Shown: piece after piece, positions 23,450 through 35,310 of the stretch
How positions within the stretch are numbered: position 1 is the first letter of the stretch
How the letters are laid out: each line of letters begins with the position of its first letter
Assembly (NCBI RefSeq): GCF_036850765.1
Contig: NC_089493.1
Coordinates: forward strand, 193,334,706-193,398,705
Reading direction: 5' to 3'
Length of the DNA stretch: 64,000 nt
Origin: Saccopteryx bilineata
Lineage: Eukaryota; Chordata; Mammalia; Chiroptera; Emballonuridae
Position numbers and translations under genes: made by a program
Notes under the pieces: generated by a model
The model's input: the letters and a program-made list of their open reading frames with translations, nothing else
Databases searched by the model: none
Told to the model about the DNA's origin: nothing

Positions 23450-23715
23450 ACTGCTGCCACCACGCTGGGCTTTTCCTGTCCCTCACACCAGGATCCGTCT
23501 CCCTGTGATGGGCCTTCAGAGCACTGCTGATTTGTCCTTCAAGGTTGCAGTCACGGTCGAATCTCTTACATTTATTCGTAATTGTCTGTTTATATGCCTT
23601 CTCCTCCAGACTGCACTGTTAGCTGCGGTGAGGGTTGAGGTCCCAGCTCATTTCTCTTTCCCTTTTATCTGCAGCACCCATTGGAGTGTGTGGTACAGTA
23701 TAGATGCTTGACTGA
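23450..23715 (+). repeat. L2 3' end fragment
   Basis: Plus-strand L2. Landmarks are 'tccagactgcactgttagct', 'gcagcacccattggagtgtg' and 'tatagatgcttgactgaatg', running into the GGAT array that follows. Confidence 0.55.
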
Positions 23716-23870
23716 ATGGATGGGTGGATGGATGGGTGGATGGATGGATGGATGGATGGATGGATGGATGGATGGATGGATGGATGAATAGACGGATGAT
23801 GGTCAGATGGATGGATGAATAGTCAGATAGATGGTTGGATAGATGGATGAATAGATGAATGAATAATACA
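23716..23870 (+). repeat. GGAT tetranucleotide array
   Basis: About 155 bp of TGGA/TGAA/TAGA-type repeat. A pure GGAT core of roughly 14 units lies near 23,727-23,785, followed by degenerate units. It probably expanded from the L2 tail. Confidence 0.95.
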
Positions 23871-25204
23871 GATTGCCCTTGAGGATCTTGCTATTCATTA
23901 GACGTCACAAGATCTAGACCTAGGAAATGGCTAGTGTAAGTCAAGGCCCTTTGTGGTCAGGTGTCCCACTGATGAAGAGACCTAGTCCATGAGGGGAATG
24001 AGGATGAGGAAGGGCCCTGTGGCTGGCAAGGGTAGAAGGAGGCCCATTTTCATCTCCTTGAAGAACACTCCTTGTTTGTATGAAATAGGAAGTACATTCT
24101 CAACAGGCCCAAGGAGAACCCCTTCCGACTGTGAACAGCCTCTCCGTGTCTTTGCTGAAGTTCAGCCCTGCATTGTTTCAGTTCCTCAAACCTTTGTTCG
24201 CCGTTCCTCGGGCCAGGCCCTCCCTGTTTCAGGTTTTGAGGACACCGAGGACCCAGAGGATCCTGTCTGTGTGCCTGGAGTCTGGGGGACAGATCTGTAA
24301 AGACAGTGTAAGCAGGCAGAGCACAGCAGATGGGTGTGAGCCCACAGGAGGACAAAACAATCTGACCACTTTGGTAGGGGAAGGTGTGGAGACAAGGAGT
24401 CAGGACATTTCATTTATTTATCTCTAAAAGTGGAGGGGAGGCAGGTAAAGATTTATTATCTCAGCCTTCAGAGCGACCCAGGAGAATGGGGAGTTCATGA
24501 TTGTCTTTCCTACTCCAAGGGACTCAATAAATCTTCACCCCCCACCCATCCCCCCACCCCCCAGGTAAACAGTGCACTTGGCAGTGTTGCCTGCCCTTGG
24601 ATCCTCTGGCCTTCCAGATGCAGAGAGGAAGGGCAAGCCACACAGAGCACAGGGCTGGGCTTCTGCAGAGAGGAGGGGAAGAGAGGCGATGGGTTGGGGT
24701 GGGGGAAGGAAAGGACGTGGAAAAATGGAAGCTGTAAGCCTTGGCACAACCCAGACAAGATGAAGAGGGAAAGTGGGGGGTGTGGAGAAAGGGCCCAATT
24801 ACGACCACAGGCAGGATTTTCTATTTCCAGGTGGGGGGCGGGGTTGAAGATTTGAGAAGGAAAACATTTGGCAAGAGAGTTTGAGAGAAATGACTCAGGA
24901 TTGCACAACAGCTTCTAATATATGGGTTGGGACATGTATATAGCTTTATTTCCTAGGGCCAGAATCATAAACTCATGCCTACATGACAGGGCAGGTCATA
25001 TAAATGAGGGAAGTGGGCCATGTGTTCAAAACACAGTAGCTCAAGTAGGATGGTCAAGTGCAGAGAACACCAAGCTGTAGTGTCCAGGAGACAATAGAGA
25101 GGGGTGGAGACTGTGGCAAAGTAGAGAGCATAGAGCCAGCCAAAGGGAGCAGCACCAGGTCAGCTCCAATTGCTTGTTGCCATGGAGAAGTACAGGTCTG
25201 GAGT

Positions 25205-25245
25205 GGCCACATTTCTTGATTTTTCAAAAAAAATCAAGAAACTTG
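25205..25245. other. Perfect 13-bp hairpin
   Basis: TTTCTTGATTTTT (25,212-25,224) is followed by a 4-nt loop and the exact complement AAAAATCAAGAAA (25,229-25,241). It is isolated, AT-rich, and not followed by a recognised gene. Confidence 0.85.
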
Positions 25246-25424
25246 GAATTTATATGGTACATCTGATATAATTTATAGATTATAGCAAGTAGTTCACACT
25301 GCCTATTCTGTACAAACAAGCAAACCCCAGTCGGCCCGTGGGCCCCTCTGCTCCAGGCCAACCTTGCAAACAACAGAAGAGGTACATTGTATATGTGCTG
25401 CTGCCCCCACTAGTATCCATGACT

Positions 25425-25565
25425 CTCCCAGAGGAGGTCTGCAGAGAGAACTGGGCAGGGGTCTGGGTGTGGCATGTACTCCCGATTTCTATCTCTAAGT
25501 GGATCCTTGCACAAGCCCTTCAACTCCAGGCCTCAGTTTACCCCACCTGTATAATGGTGGGAAGG
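25425..25565 (+). repeat. MIR SINE fragment
   Basis: Plus-strand MIR with 'caggcctcagtttaccccac', then 'ctgtataatggtgggaaggt'. Confidence 0.65.
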
Positions 25566-25619
25566 TGCAGCTGAAATTCTCTCCTCCTTTCCCAGCTTCC
25601 CCAGACCACTGCTACCTTC

Positions 25620-25765
25620 CGATGAGGAAGGCCCTACTATGTGCCAGACCCGGAGCTACTTTGCCCAAGAACACACAGCTCTTAAGACAGCAAAGGTTGG
25701 TTTCCAGCCCAGATCTGTCTGACTCCAAGGCCATTGGCTTAAGCACTTGGTTCTGCCGTGTCCGG
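25620..25765 (-). repeat. MIR SINE fragment
   Basis: Reverse MIR with 'ctactatgtgccagacccgg', 'tttgcccaagaacacacagc' and 'ccagatctgtctgactccaa'. Confidence 0.65.
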
Positions 25766-27040
25766 TGAAAGCAAATTGTTAAAAATTCGGGTCATGCTCA
25801 GGGGAAGGGGAAGGTGTTCAGTTGCTTTTTTTTTTTTTTTTTTTTTTTGCTTTTTAAAAATTATTATTATTAATTTAAATGCAGTGACATTGATAAATCA
25901 GGGTACCTATGTTCAGAGAAAACATCTCCAGATTATTTTGACATTTGCTTATGCTGCATACCCATCACCCAAAGTCAAATTGTCTTCTGTCACCTTCTAT
26001 CTGATTTTCTTTGTGCCCCTCCCCTCTCTCTCCTTCCTCTCCTCCCCCCACCATTACCATCACACTCTTGTCCATGTCTCTGAGTCTCATTTTTATGTCC
26101 CATCTATGTATGGATTCATATAGTTCTTAGTTTTTTCTGATTTACTTATTTCACTCCATATGATGTTATCAAGGTCCATCCATGTTGTTGTAAATGATCC
26201 GATGTCATCACTTCTTATGGCTGAGTAGTATTCCATAGTATATATGTATCAAAGCTTTGTGATCCACTCGTCCACTGATGGACACTTGGGCTGTTTCCAG
26301 ATCTTCATAATTGTGAACAATGCTGCCATAAACATGGAGGTGCATTTCTCCTTTTGGAACAGTTCTATGGTGTTCTTAGGGTATATTCCTAAAAGTGGGA
26401 TAGCTGGGTCAAAAGGCAGTTCAATTTTTAATTTTTTGAGGAATCTCCATACTGTTTTCCACAGTGGCTGCACCAGTCTGCATTCCCACCAGCAGTGCAG
26501 GAGGGTTCCCTTTTCTCCACATGCTCACCAGCACTTATTCTGTGTTTTGTTGATGAGTGCCATTCTGACCGGTGTGAGGTGATATCTCATTGTGGTTTTA
26601 ATTTGCATTTCTCTAATGATTAGTGATGTTGAGCATTTTTTCATATGCCTATTGGCCATCTGTATGTCCTCTTTGGATAAGTGTCTATTCATTTCTTTTG
26701 CCCATTTTTTGATTGGATTGTTTGTCTTCCTGGTGTTGAGATTTACAACTTCTTTATAAATTTTGGTTATTAACCCCTTATCAGATGTATTGTCAAATAT
26801 GTTCTCCCATTGTGTAGTTTGTCTTTTTATTCTGTTCTTATTGTCTTTAGCTGTGCAAAAACTTTTTAGTTTGATATAGTCCCATTTGTTTATCCTGTCT
26901 TTTATTTCACTTGCCTGTGGAGATAAATCAGCACATATATTGCTGCGAGAGATGTCGGAGAGCTTACTGCCTATGTTTTCTTCTAAGATGCTTATGGTTT
27001 CATGGCTTACATTTAAGTTTTTTATCCATTTTGAGTCTAT

Positions 27041-27142
27041 TTTTGTGAATGGTGTAAGTTGGTGGTCTAGTTTCATTTTTTTGCAGGTTATTTTTGTGAA
27101 TGGTGTAAGTTGGTGGTTTAGTTTCATTTTTTTGCAGGTAGC
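27041..27142 (-). repeat. 51-bp in-frame tandem duplication in L1 ORF2
   Basis: A unit of 51 bp is present twice, at about 27,041-27,091 and 27,092-27,142, with only a few differences. In the minus-strand protein this repeats a 17-residue segment starting [13 protein letters not shown], then [13 protein letters not shown]. Ordinary L1 ORF2 has this motif once. The reading frame is preserved. Confidence 0.9.
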
Positions 27143-27740
27143 TGTCCAATTTTCCCAACACCATTTATTAAAGAGGCTGTCTTTACTCCATTGTATGCCC
27201 TTACCTCCTTTGTCAAATATCAGTTGTCTATAGAGCTGTGGGTTTATTTCTGGGTTCTCTGTTGTGTTCCACTGATCTTATGCCAGGACCAGGCTGTTTT
27301 GAATACAATGGCCTTATAGTATAACTTGATATCAGGAAGTGTGATACCTCCCACTTTATTCTGCTTTTTTAAGATTGCTGAGGCTATTCGTGTTCTTTTT
27401 TGGTTCCATATAAATTTTTGGAATATGTGATCTATATTTTTTAAGTATGTCATTGGTATTTTAATTGGTATTGCATTGAATTTATAAATTGCTTTGAGTA
27501 ATATAGACATTTTAATAATGTTTATTCTTCCTAACCATGGGCATGGTATATGCTTCCACTTGTTTGTATCTTCCTTGATTTCTTTTATCAATGTTTTATA
27601 ATTTTCCAAGTGCAAGTCTTTAGTCTCCTTGGTTAAATTTATTCCTAGATACTTTATTTTTTTGGTTGTAATAGTGAAGGGGATTGTTTCCTTAATTTCT
27701 CTTTCTGACTGTTCATTGTTGGTGTATAAAAATGCCTCTG

Positions 27741-28127
27741 GCCCTGGCCGGTTGGCTCAGTGGTAAAGCGTCGGCCTAGCGTGCGGAGGACCCGGGTTCG
27801 ATTCCCGGCCAGGGCACACAGGAGAAGCGCCCATTTGCTTCTCCACCCCTCCGCCGCGCTTTCCTCTCTGTTTCTCTCTTCCCCTCCCGCAGCCAAGGCT
27901 CCATTGGAGCAAAGATGGCCCGGGCACTGGGGATGGCTCTGTGGCCTCTGCCTCAGGCGCAAGAGTGGCTCTGGTCGCGGCAGAGCGACGCCCAGGATGG
28001 GCAGAGCATCACCCCCTGGTGGGCAGAGCGTCGCCCCCTGATGGGCGTGCCGGGTGGATCCCGGTCGGGCGCATGCGGGAGTCTGTCTGACTGTCTCTCC
28101 CTGTTTCCAGCTTCAGAAAAATGAAAA
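27741..28127 (+). mobile_element. Rhin-1-type SINE nested in L1
   Basis: A full-length tRNA-derived SINE. Box A TGGCTCAGTGG lies at 27,753-27,763 (the base after box A reads as a variant) and box B GGTTCGATTCC at 27,795-27,805. A long GC-rich body is followed by CTTCAGAAAAATGAAAAAAA as the tail. A perfect 13-bp TSD, AAAAATGCCTCTG, is at 27,728-27,740 and 28,128-28,140. Insertion into the L1 ORF2 shows it is younger than the L1. It belongs to the subgroup whose head reads CTAGCGTGCGGAGGACCC. Confidence 0.95.
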
Positions 28128-28667
28128 AAAAATGCCTCTGATTTCTGAGTATTAATTTTATATCCTGCCACTGCTGAATTCATTTATCAGGTCCAGTAGT
28201 TTTTTGACTGAGACTTTAGGGTTTTCTATATACAATATCATATCATCTGCAAATAATGATAGTTTTACTTCTTCTTTTCCAATTTGAATGCCTTTTATTT
28301 CTTCTTCTTGTCTCATTGCTGTGGCTAGGACTTCCAGGACTATGTTGAATAAGAGTGGCGAAAGAGGGCACCCCTGTCTTGTTTCTGATCTTAACGGGAT
28401 TGCTTTTAATTTTTTCCCATTGAGAATGATGTTGGCTGTGGGTTTGTCATAGATGGCCTTTATCATGTTGAGGTATGTTCCGTGTATCCCCACTTTGCTG
28501 AGAGTTTTGATCATGAGTGGGTGCTGGATTTTATCAAATGCTTTTTCTGCATCTATTGAAATTATCATGTGGTTTTTCTCCTTCCTTTTTTTTATATGAT
28601 GAATCAATCCCTTGCCTCCCCAGAATAAATCCCACTTGATCATGGTGTATATTTTTTCCATATATTA

Positions 28668-28787
<120 letters not shown>

Positions 28788-30369
28788 TTATAAAAGGAGC
28801 TTGGAAGTCTTCCTTCCTCTTGAATTTTTTGAAATAGCTTGAGAAGGATAGGAGTTAGTTCTTCTTTGAATATTTGGTAGAATTCACTTGTGAAGCCATC
28901 AGGCCCGGGACTTTTCTTTGTTGGAAGTTTTTTGATAACTGTTTCGATCTCATTTGGTGTAATCGGTCTGTTTAGGTTTTCTGATTCTTCCAGATTGATT
29001 TTTGGAAGATTATATGTTTCAAGGAATTTGTCCATTTCATCTAGGTTGTCTAGTTTTTTGGCATACAGTTCTTCATAGTATTTTCTTACAATATTTTGTA
29101 TTTCTATTGTGTCAGTTGTTATTTCTCCATTGTCATTTCTAATTTTATTTATTTGAGTCCTCTCTCTTTTTTTCTTGGTGAGTCTAGTTAAAGGTTCATC
29201 GATATTGTTTACCTTTTCAAAGAACCAGCCCCTAGTTTCATTGTTCCTCTGTATTGTTTCTTTAGCCCCTATGTCATTTATTTCTGCTTTGATCTTTATT
29301 ATTTCCTTCCTTCTACTACATTTGGGCTTTACTTGCTGTTCTTTTCTAGTCCTTTTAGATGCAGAGTTAAGTTGTTTCTTTGAGCTTTTTCTAGCTTCTT
29401 AAAGTGTGCCTATAGTGCTATGAACTTCCCTCTCAGTACTGCTTTAGCTGTGTCCCATAAATTTTGAGTTGTTGTATGCTCATTATCATTTGTTTCTAGG
29501 AATTTTTTTATTTCTTCTTTGATCTCATTCTTAATCCATTCGTTATTTAACAATCTGCTATTTAGTTTTCATGTGTTTGAGAATTTTTGAGTTTTTCTGT
29601 TGTGGTTGATTTTTAGTTTTATGCCATTGTGATCAGAGAAAGTGCTTGATATGATTTCAATCTTCTTAAATTTGTTGAAACCACTTTTGTGCTGTAACAT
29701 GTGGTCTATCCTAGAGAATGTACCATGAGCACTTGAAATGAATGTATATTCTGCTGCTTTAGGGTGAAAGGTTCTGAAGATATCTCTTAAATCCAGTTGA
29801 TCTAGTGTGTCCTTTAAGTCTGCTGTTTCTTTGTTAATTTTCTTTCTTGAAGATCTGTCTAGTGATGTTAGTTGGGTATTGAAATCCCCTACTATTATAG
29901 TATTGCTGTTGATCTCACCCTTTATATCCATCAAAGTCTGCTTTATATATTTAGGTACTCCTATATTAGGTGCATAGATATTTATAATAGTTGTATCTTC
30001 CTGTTGGATTGCTCCCTTTATCATTATGTAGTGGCCTTCTTTATCTCTTACTATATCCTTTGTTTTAAAGTTCATTTTGTTTGATATAATATTGCTACCC
30101 CAGCTTTTTTTAAATTTCCATTTGCATGAAATGGTTTTTTCCATCCTTTTAACTTCAATCTATGTGCATCTTTTGTTTTAAGGTGTGTGTCTTGTAGAGC
30201 ATATGTACAGGTCCTGTTTTCTTATCCATGTAGCTACCTTATGTCTTTTGATTGGATCATTTAATCCATTTACATTTAAGGTTATTATTGATATGTAGTT
30301 GTTTATTGCCATTTTATTCTTTAAAGCTGTATTCCTGTTTTGCTATATTCTTTTCCCACTTTGATCTGT

Positions 30370-31085
30370 TTACAAGCCCCTTAACATTTCCTGTAGCATT
30401 GGTTTGGTTGTAATGAATTCCTTGAGGGTTTTTTTGTCTGGGAAGCTTTTTATTTCTCCTTCAATTTTAAATGATAGCCTTGCTGGATAAAGTTGTCTTG
30501 GTTGTAGGTTCTTGTTCTGCATTACTTTGAATATTTCTTGCCATTCCCTTCTGGCCTCACTTGTTTCTGTTGAGAAGTCTGATGTCATCCTTATGGGGGC
30601 TCCTTTGTAGATGATAGCCTTTTTTTCTTTAGCAGTTTTTAATATTTTTTCTTTATCGCTTAGCTTTGGTATTTTAATTATGATGTGTCTTGGTGTAGGT
30701 TTCTTTGGGTTTCTCTTTAATAGAGTTCTCTGTACTTCTTGAACTTGTGAGAGTTTCTCCTGCATTAATTTAAGGAAGTTTTCAGCTATGATATGATTGA
30801 ACAAAGTCTCTATCCCTTGTTCTTTCTCTTCAGGAACCTCTATGATGTGGATGTTATTTCTCTTCATGTTGTCACAGAGCTCTCTCAGAGTTTCCTCAGA
30901 CTTTTTGAGTCTCTTTTCTTTTTTCTTCTCTGCTTTCATGCCTTCATTCCACTTGTCCTCCAACTCGCTAATTCGATCCTCAGCTCTCTATCCATCCTGT
31001 TTTTAATTCCTTCCATTGTGATCTTCATTTCTGATATTGTATTTGTCATCTCCGACTGATTCTTTTTTAATATTTTAATATCCAT
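30370..31085 (-). pseudogene. L1 ORF1 (RNA-binding chaperone), broken
   Basis: ORF1 of the LINE-1, which encodes the trimeric nucleic-acid chaperone that coats L1 RNA in the ribonucleoprotein. The readable 197-residue piece (30,370-30,963) starts in the charged coiled-coil (repeated Lys/Glu with Leu spacing). It continues through the RNA-recognition-like region and the C-terminal domain with residues such as RHIIIKIPK and YPARLSF near its end. A putative start ATG is at 31,085, and the frame shifts near 30,985-30,995 before rejoining the long piece. The coiled coil therefore appears interrupted and the protein is not made as one chain. The start choice is uncertain because an upstream in-frame start may have been lost. 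Confidence 0.8.
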
Positions 31086-32182
31086 TTTTATACTTGCTAT
31101 TTCTTTATTTAGGTGTTTGTTGTTCTAAGATCTCTAAGCATCCTTACAATCATTATTTTGAACTCTGCATCCGGAAGTTTGGTTATTTCCATATCACTCA
31201 GTTCATTTCCTGGAGGTTTCTCTTGTGGTTTCATTTGGATTGCACTTCTCTGTCTTCTCATTATGTCTGTGTGTTTGGGTGTTTTGTTTGTAGAGCTGGT
31301 TGAGTCTAGCCTTGGTGTTGTCTGCCTCCAGTTTTCAATTTTGTTATTTCTATGTCTTCTTGGGTTGGCATCAGCTATTATTTATAATCCACTTTTGGAT
31401 TTGGGCTGCTTTGAAGTCTTGATTTGTTTGTTTTCTTAACAGGTGATAGTCTTGTTTAGTGATCTCAGCAGGGGGCTTATTTGAAACTGTATCCAGGAAT
31501 GCTGTGGTTGTAACCTGAGACTCTGAAGGCCTCTTCTGCCAGTTTGTCTCTCTGGGGGCAGGGTGTTTTCTCAGCTTCAGTAGGAGGAGGTGTATCTCAG
31601 ATCTCCATGGAGACCTGAGTTACTGCCCCTCCACCCCACTTTTTGTTTTCAGCTGTGTCTTGTTGTGCTGATTGGAGCTGGAAAGATATTTGGAGATCTG
31701 TGACCCAAAAGCACTTTATTCTTTTGTTTTGTGGAAGGATCAGCCCCTCACCCAGCTATAGCTGCCTCCAGCACTGAATGAGTCAGCTTCTCAGGTCATC
31801 CCCTGCATTCCTCTGCCCCTCACCGTCTGTCTCTCTCTCTCCCCTTTCTTTTTGAAAGACAAGCCAGCCCTTTCAACATACCTCATTCCCTGGTCACCAG
31901 GCAAGTGGCTGTGAGCAGTATTTTCTGCTCTTTTCCTTGGAGTGAGAGCCCTTCTGGGCTCTCAGCCTCACCCCCCACCCTGTTCCTGTAAGCAGGGAAG
32001 ATTCAGGTGCTCCCTACCAGGTTTGTTGTGGCTTCTTCTTTGCTCCTTTGTTTTTGAGAGCTGTTCTTGTAGTCCAGAGTTGGTTTTCATGCTGATTGTT
32101 CCTAAATTAGTTTGTAATCCAGTTCGGTGGTGTGAGCTGGGAGTCTGTGCATCTGCCTACTCCACTGCCATCTTCATGTCCC
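31086..32182 (-). promoter_or_regulatory. L1 5' UTR (internal promoter region)
   Basis: A stretch of about 1.1 kb between the element's 5' end (32,182) and the putative ORF1 start. It is GC-richer than the ORFs, consistent with an L1 5' UTR that supplies an internal polymerase II promoter. No monomer repeats are visible. Activity cannot be judged from sequence. Confidence 0.65.
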
Positions 32183-32197
32183 TGTTCAGTTGCTTTT

Positions 32198-32640
32198 AAT
32201 CCTGCTACCCGACTTCTAGAAGACCCAAACAGCCATTTTTGGTGACTCACGGGCCAGTACAGGTTTTTGCAGCTTCTCTTCAACCTTGCAAAAGGCAGGG
32301 GAATAGAGAACTTAACAAAAGGTAAGAGGGATGATTGCACTGGGGGTCTCAGCTTGGCAGCCTCTCCTGGGGTCACCCAAGGCTCCTGACAGGCCCCGGA
32401 GGGACCATGGGTGTCTGTTTGCTAGGGTGGGGAGCCCCAGGAAAGAACCCACCCAAAGAGAAAAGGGCACTGAGGTGTGTGGGCCTACCGAGGGCACAGT
32501 GCCTGGTAGGGCACAGGGATGACTCAATGCAGCTCAAGACTGGTTGTGCCTTACCTGAGTGTGAGGACCAGGACAAGAACAGGTGGCCTTATCTAATTGA
32601 GATGCTCCCCCCCAAATTGCTTTGTCTTCAGTTATTTCAA
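32198..32640. other. Unique noncoding sequence, no gene recognised
   Basis: Sequence immediately downstream of the L1 insertion site. No exon or repeat can be named. Confidence 0.4.
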
Positions 32641-32644
32641 GTTC

Positions 32645-33070
32645 CACCAATTTTCACTCATTTATTGAAGTTGGAAACTAGGGTTCTCCTTTACCTCTCT
32701 TTCAAGCCCCCAAATCCCCAAATTCCATCCTGTGGCAAATTCCGTGGCTCCCCTTGAAATGTCTCATGGATATGTCAGCTTCCCTGGCTGTGCACTGTCT
32801 GTCCCCGGTCCGCCTGCCAGCCTCGGGGTCACTCTGCCACCCTTTCAGTCTGTTCTTGACAGCAGCTAGAGATACTTTTATAAAACACAGATCTGGCCTT
32901 GACACTCCTCTGCTTAAAAAACTGTTGCTTTTTGCTTTTCAAAACCCATTCAACCTCCCCAGGGCACCATGAATAAAAAAATGAGCTTCTCTCTGAGATC
33001 TACCCATCCCTGTTCTCTGGCCCTGACACACTGGGCTCCCATAGCCCTGGCTTGCTTCCTGCTCTTCAAA
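32645..33070 (+). repeat. L2 LINE fragment
   Basis: Plus-strand L2. Landmarks are 'acagatctggccttgacact', 'cctctgcttaaaaaactgtt', 'tctctgagatctacccatcc' and 'cccatagccctggcttgctt'. The order matches the L2 3' region. Confidence 0.65.
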
Positions 33071-33074
33071 TGAA

Positions 33075-33200
33075 TGGAGTCCTTTCAGGCTCTGGAGTCA
33101 CACAGAGCGGATGTGAATCCCAGGTCCCCGCCCCGCACCTCTGAGCCCCACTCTGCAGATCTCTGAAGTGGGTATAATTGTGTGGCTCATTCACAATGTA
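33075..33200 (+). repeat. MIR SINE fragment
   Basis: Plus-strand MIR with 'caggctctggagtcacacag', then 'gatgtgaatcccaggtcccc' and a diverged 'gcagatctctgaagtgggta'. Confidence 0.6.
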
Positions 33201-33589
33201 GATGGAGCCCGCTTCAGCTCAGAACCTCCGCTCTCATGAAACAGGGAAGGGAGTGCGGGGTTCCATCAGCCTGCGGACAATTCTCCCTGCCTCCTCGGCT
33301 TCAGTGACGGAAGAAGACAGAGACGGTTACACATTTTGGCTTCTTTTCAAGTGAATTATAAAATCAAGTATCAACTTTATTTATTTATTTTTCACTTAGT
33401 TAAAAAAAAATGACAGAGTCTATGCCATCTTATTTTTGAATTTTCTGTGACTGCCCCCCTGGCTTTTCGTTAGACTTTGGGACCTCTGCCTGGATTCCCA
33501 AACGACATAGAGCTCGGTTTGCCCGGGCTAGGCGGTTGTCTAAATGGGCGTCATTTGTACGTGCTCTGAGATCTGCTTTTCCCACTCAC

Positions 33590-33734
33590 GTCAGGGTCTG
33601 ACACTCACCCGAGCCCGTGCGCGCACAGTATTCGTTTTCTGTGTTTTGTGCCATCAGAGGAATTAGCCTGGTTCTGTCCTCTCTGTTGACATTCAGGGTG
33701 GTCCCATTTTTGCTGTTGTGTGTATCACTGCTGA

Positions 33735-33771
<37 letters not shown>

Positions 33772-33960
33772 TGTGTGCCCCCTGGCGCTCCTTGTGCAAA
33801 GGTTCCTGGAAGGCACACCGCCTGGAATGCCACGGTGGGTCCCCAGTACCAGCAGATTGTTTCCAAAGCAAGCATTCTGCGAGGATTCTCCCGCCAGCAG
33901 TGCAGGAGAGCACCCATCGCTCACGTGCACCAGCACCACATTTGCAAGGCTGATCCAGCT
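33590..33960 (-). repeat. Possible old L1 fragment with GT insertion
   Basis: 'tctcccgccagcagtgcagg' followed by 'agagcacccatcgctcac' resembles the reversed L1 ORF2 C-terminal segment, and 'cattcagggtggtcccattt' also fits old L1 3' sequence. The two parts flank a GT microsatellite. Identity is tentative. Confidence 0.35.
33738..33776. repeat. GT dinucleotide microsatellite
   Basis: About 16 pure GT units at 33,738-33,770, then CTGTGTG. Confidence 0.95.
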
Positions 33961-34149
33961 TGTTTAGCACCTGTGGTTCATGCCTGGAGCCCATAGGGGT
34001 CCCAGGTAGAGCTCAGGTAGAGCTCTCCTCCAGCCCTCGGGGGTCAGGCCTGGGCTGACCGCAGTCTTGAGTCCAGGAATAGTGGTGCCCCGTTTCCTGG
34101 AACAAATCTGAGACTCCACAGACAACCTGGCCAGGGGTCAGTGAGACCA

Positions 34150-34400
34150 CCTCTTCCGCTGCCCGAACCTTCCAAAGGCACTGCCACTGCACCTGGAATA
34201 AAACGGAAGGTCCTCCCCGTGCCTGCGAAGACCGTCTCCTGCACTGGCCTCCTTCTATACACGAACACATCAAGTGTGTCCACTTGGGACATTGGACCCT
34301 GTGGGCCGATGTGGGGACACTCTTGCCCAGATCTCCCCCTGACTACTTGGTCCCTCAGTCCCTTCAGGTCTGTGCCCAGGGACCATCTCTGACCATTTTT
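34150..34400 (+). repeat. Possible L2 fragment
   Basis: 'acctggaataaaacggaagg' then 'tcctccccgtgcctgcgaag' resembles the diverged L2 segment that normally reads 'aggataaagtcc...'. The call is weak. Confidence 0.35.
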
Positions 34401-34564
34401 GTTGCCACAGCTTGGAGATGGGGTGTTATTGGCATCTGGCAGGCGGAGGCCAAGGAGGTTCAACACCCTACGTGGCACAGGACCGTCCGCTGACCATAGA
34501 CAGAGCACACGACAGAGCTGGCCCTAAGCGTCAGGGGCAGCACGAGTAAGAAAGCCTGGTTTAT

Positions 34565-34745
34565 GGTGTGATGAGAGTGTGTCCTGTGCACGTTATTTAA
34601 TTTAGTCCTCACGCTGTTCTTTGAGTGAGGCATTATCATCACACCCACTTTACAGAGGAGGAAACTGAGGCTCAGAGAGGTGAAGCGACCTGCTCAGGTT
34701 ACACAACTGCGCAGTGGCAGAGGAAGCTTTTGAGCTCGGCTCTGC
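34565..34745 (-). repeat. MIR SINE fragment
   Basis: A well-preserved reverse MIR. Landmarks are 'tttaatttagtcctcacgct', 'cccactttacagaggaggaa', 'actgaggctcagagaggtga' and 'gctcaggttacacaactgcg'. Confidence 0.85.
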
Positions 34746-35189
34746 TTGATGCCACTCCCCGAAACGGTCTCTGGTTCCCCCTCTCTCCCTTGACCTTGTA
34801 CCTAACTGCCAACAGGCCTGCAGGCTTCGCGCTGCAGCAGCAGACGGGGTATCTAACTACATGCTGAGGACTTGTGCAGTGTAGGGAGGGCCTGATGTGA
34901 TCTTAGTCCGTCCCACAGACCTCTGGGACGGTAGGGAGGCCTCTCTCTGATGCCCCAGTCCGTCGGCTCTCCGTGGGGCTAGGGCTGCAGCAGCGGAGAC
35001 CTGACAGAGGGGTAGGTTGTCCTTCTCCCTATAGACACCTGGCTCAGGTAGAGCTCCCGGGCCTCCTCTGTGAGCTGGGAAGCTGTCAGCAGAGGGGACA
35101 CCTGGGAGGAGGCCCCTGTTATGTCTGATGTGACATTCCCAAGCCAGGGTGGGCTGTCTTTTCCACTGTTGAGAGTATATGTTTGTATT

Positions 35190-35236
35190 GAGTGTATGTG
35201 TGTGTGTGTGTGACAGAGAGAGAGAGAGAGAGAGAG

Positions 35237-35275
<39 letters not shown>

Positions 35276-35310
35276 CAGAGAGAGAGAGGGAGAGAGAGAG
35301 AGAGAGAGAT
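35190..35310. repeat. Compound GT/GA microsatellite
   Basis: Alternating blocks: GTGT (35,198-35,211), GAGA (35,214-35,241), GTGT (35,241-35,274) and GAGA (35,275-35,309). This gives about 120 bp in which GT and GA phases alternate twice. The open frames here (Val/Cys, Glu/Arg or Leu/Ser and His/Thr repeats) are artefacts. Confidence 0.95.

Noticed and set aside
23716..23870. CRISPR-like array
   Set aside because: Units are 4 bp without spacers. It is a GGAT microsatellite in mammalian DNA.
27753..27815. tRNA gene at the head of each Rhin-1 SINE
   Set aside because: Box A and box B are present, but the sequence continues into the SINE body and tail and is flanked by TSDs. There is no mature tRNA end.
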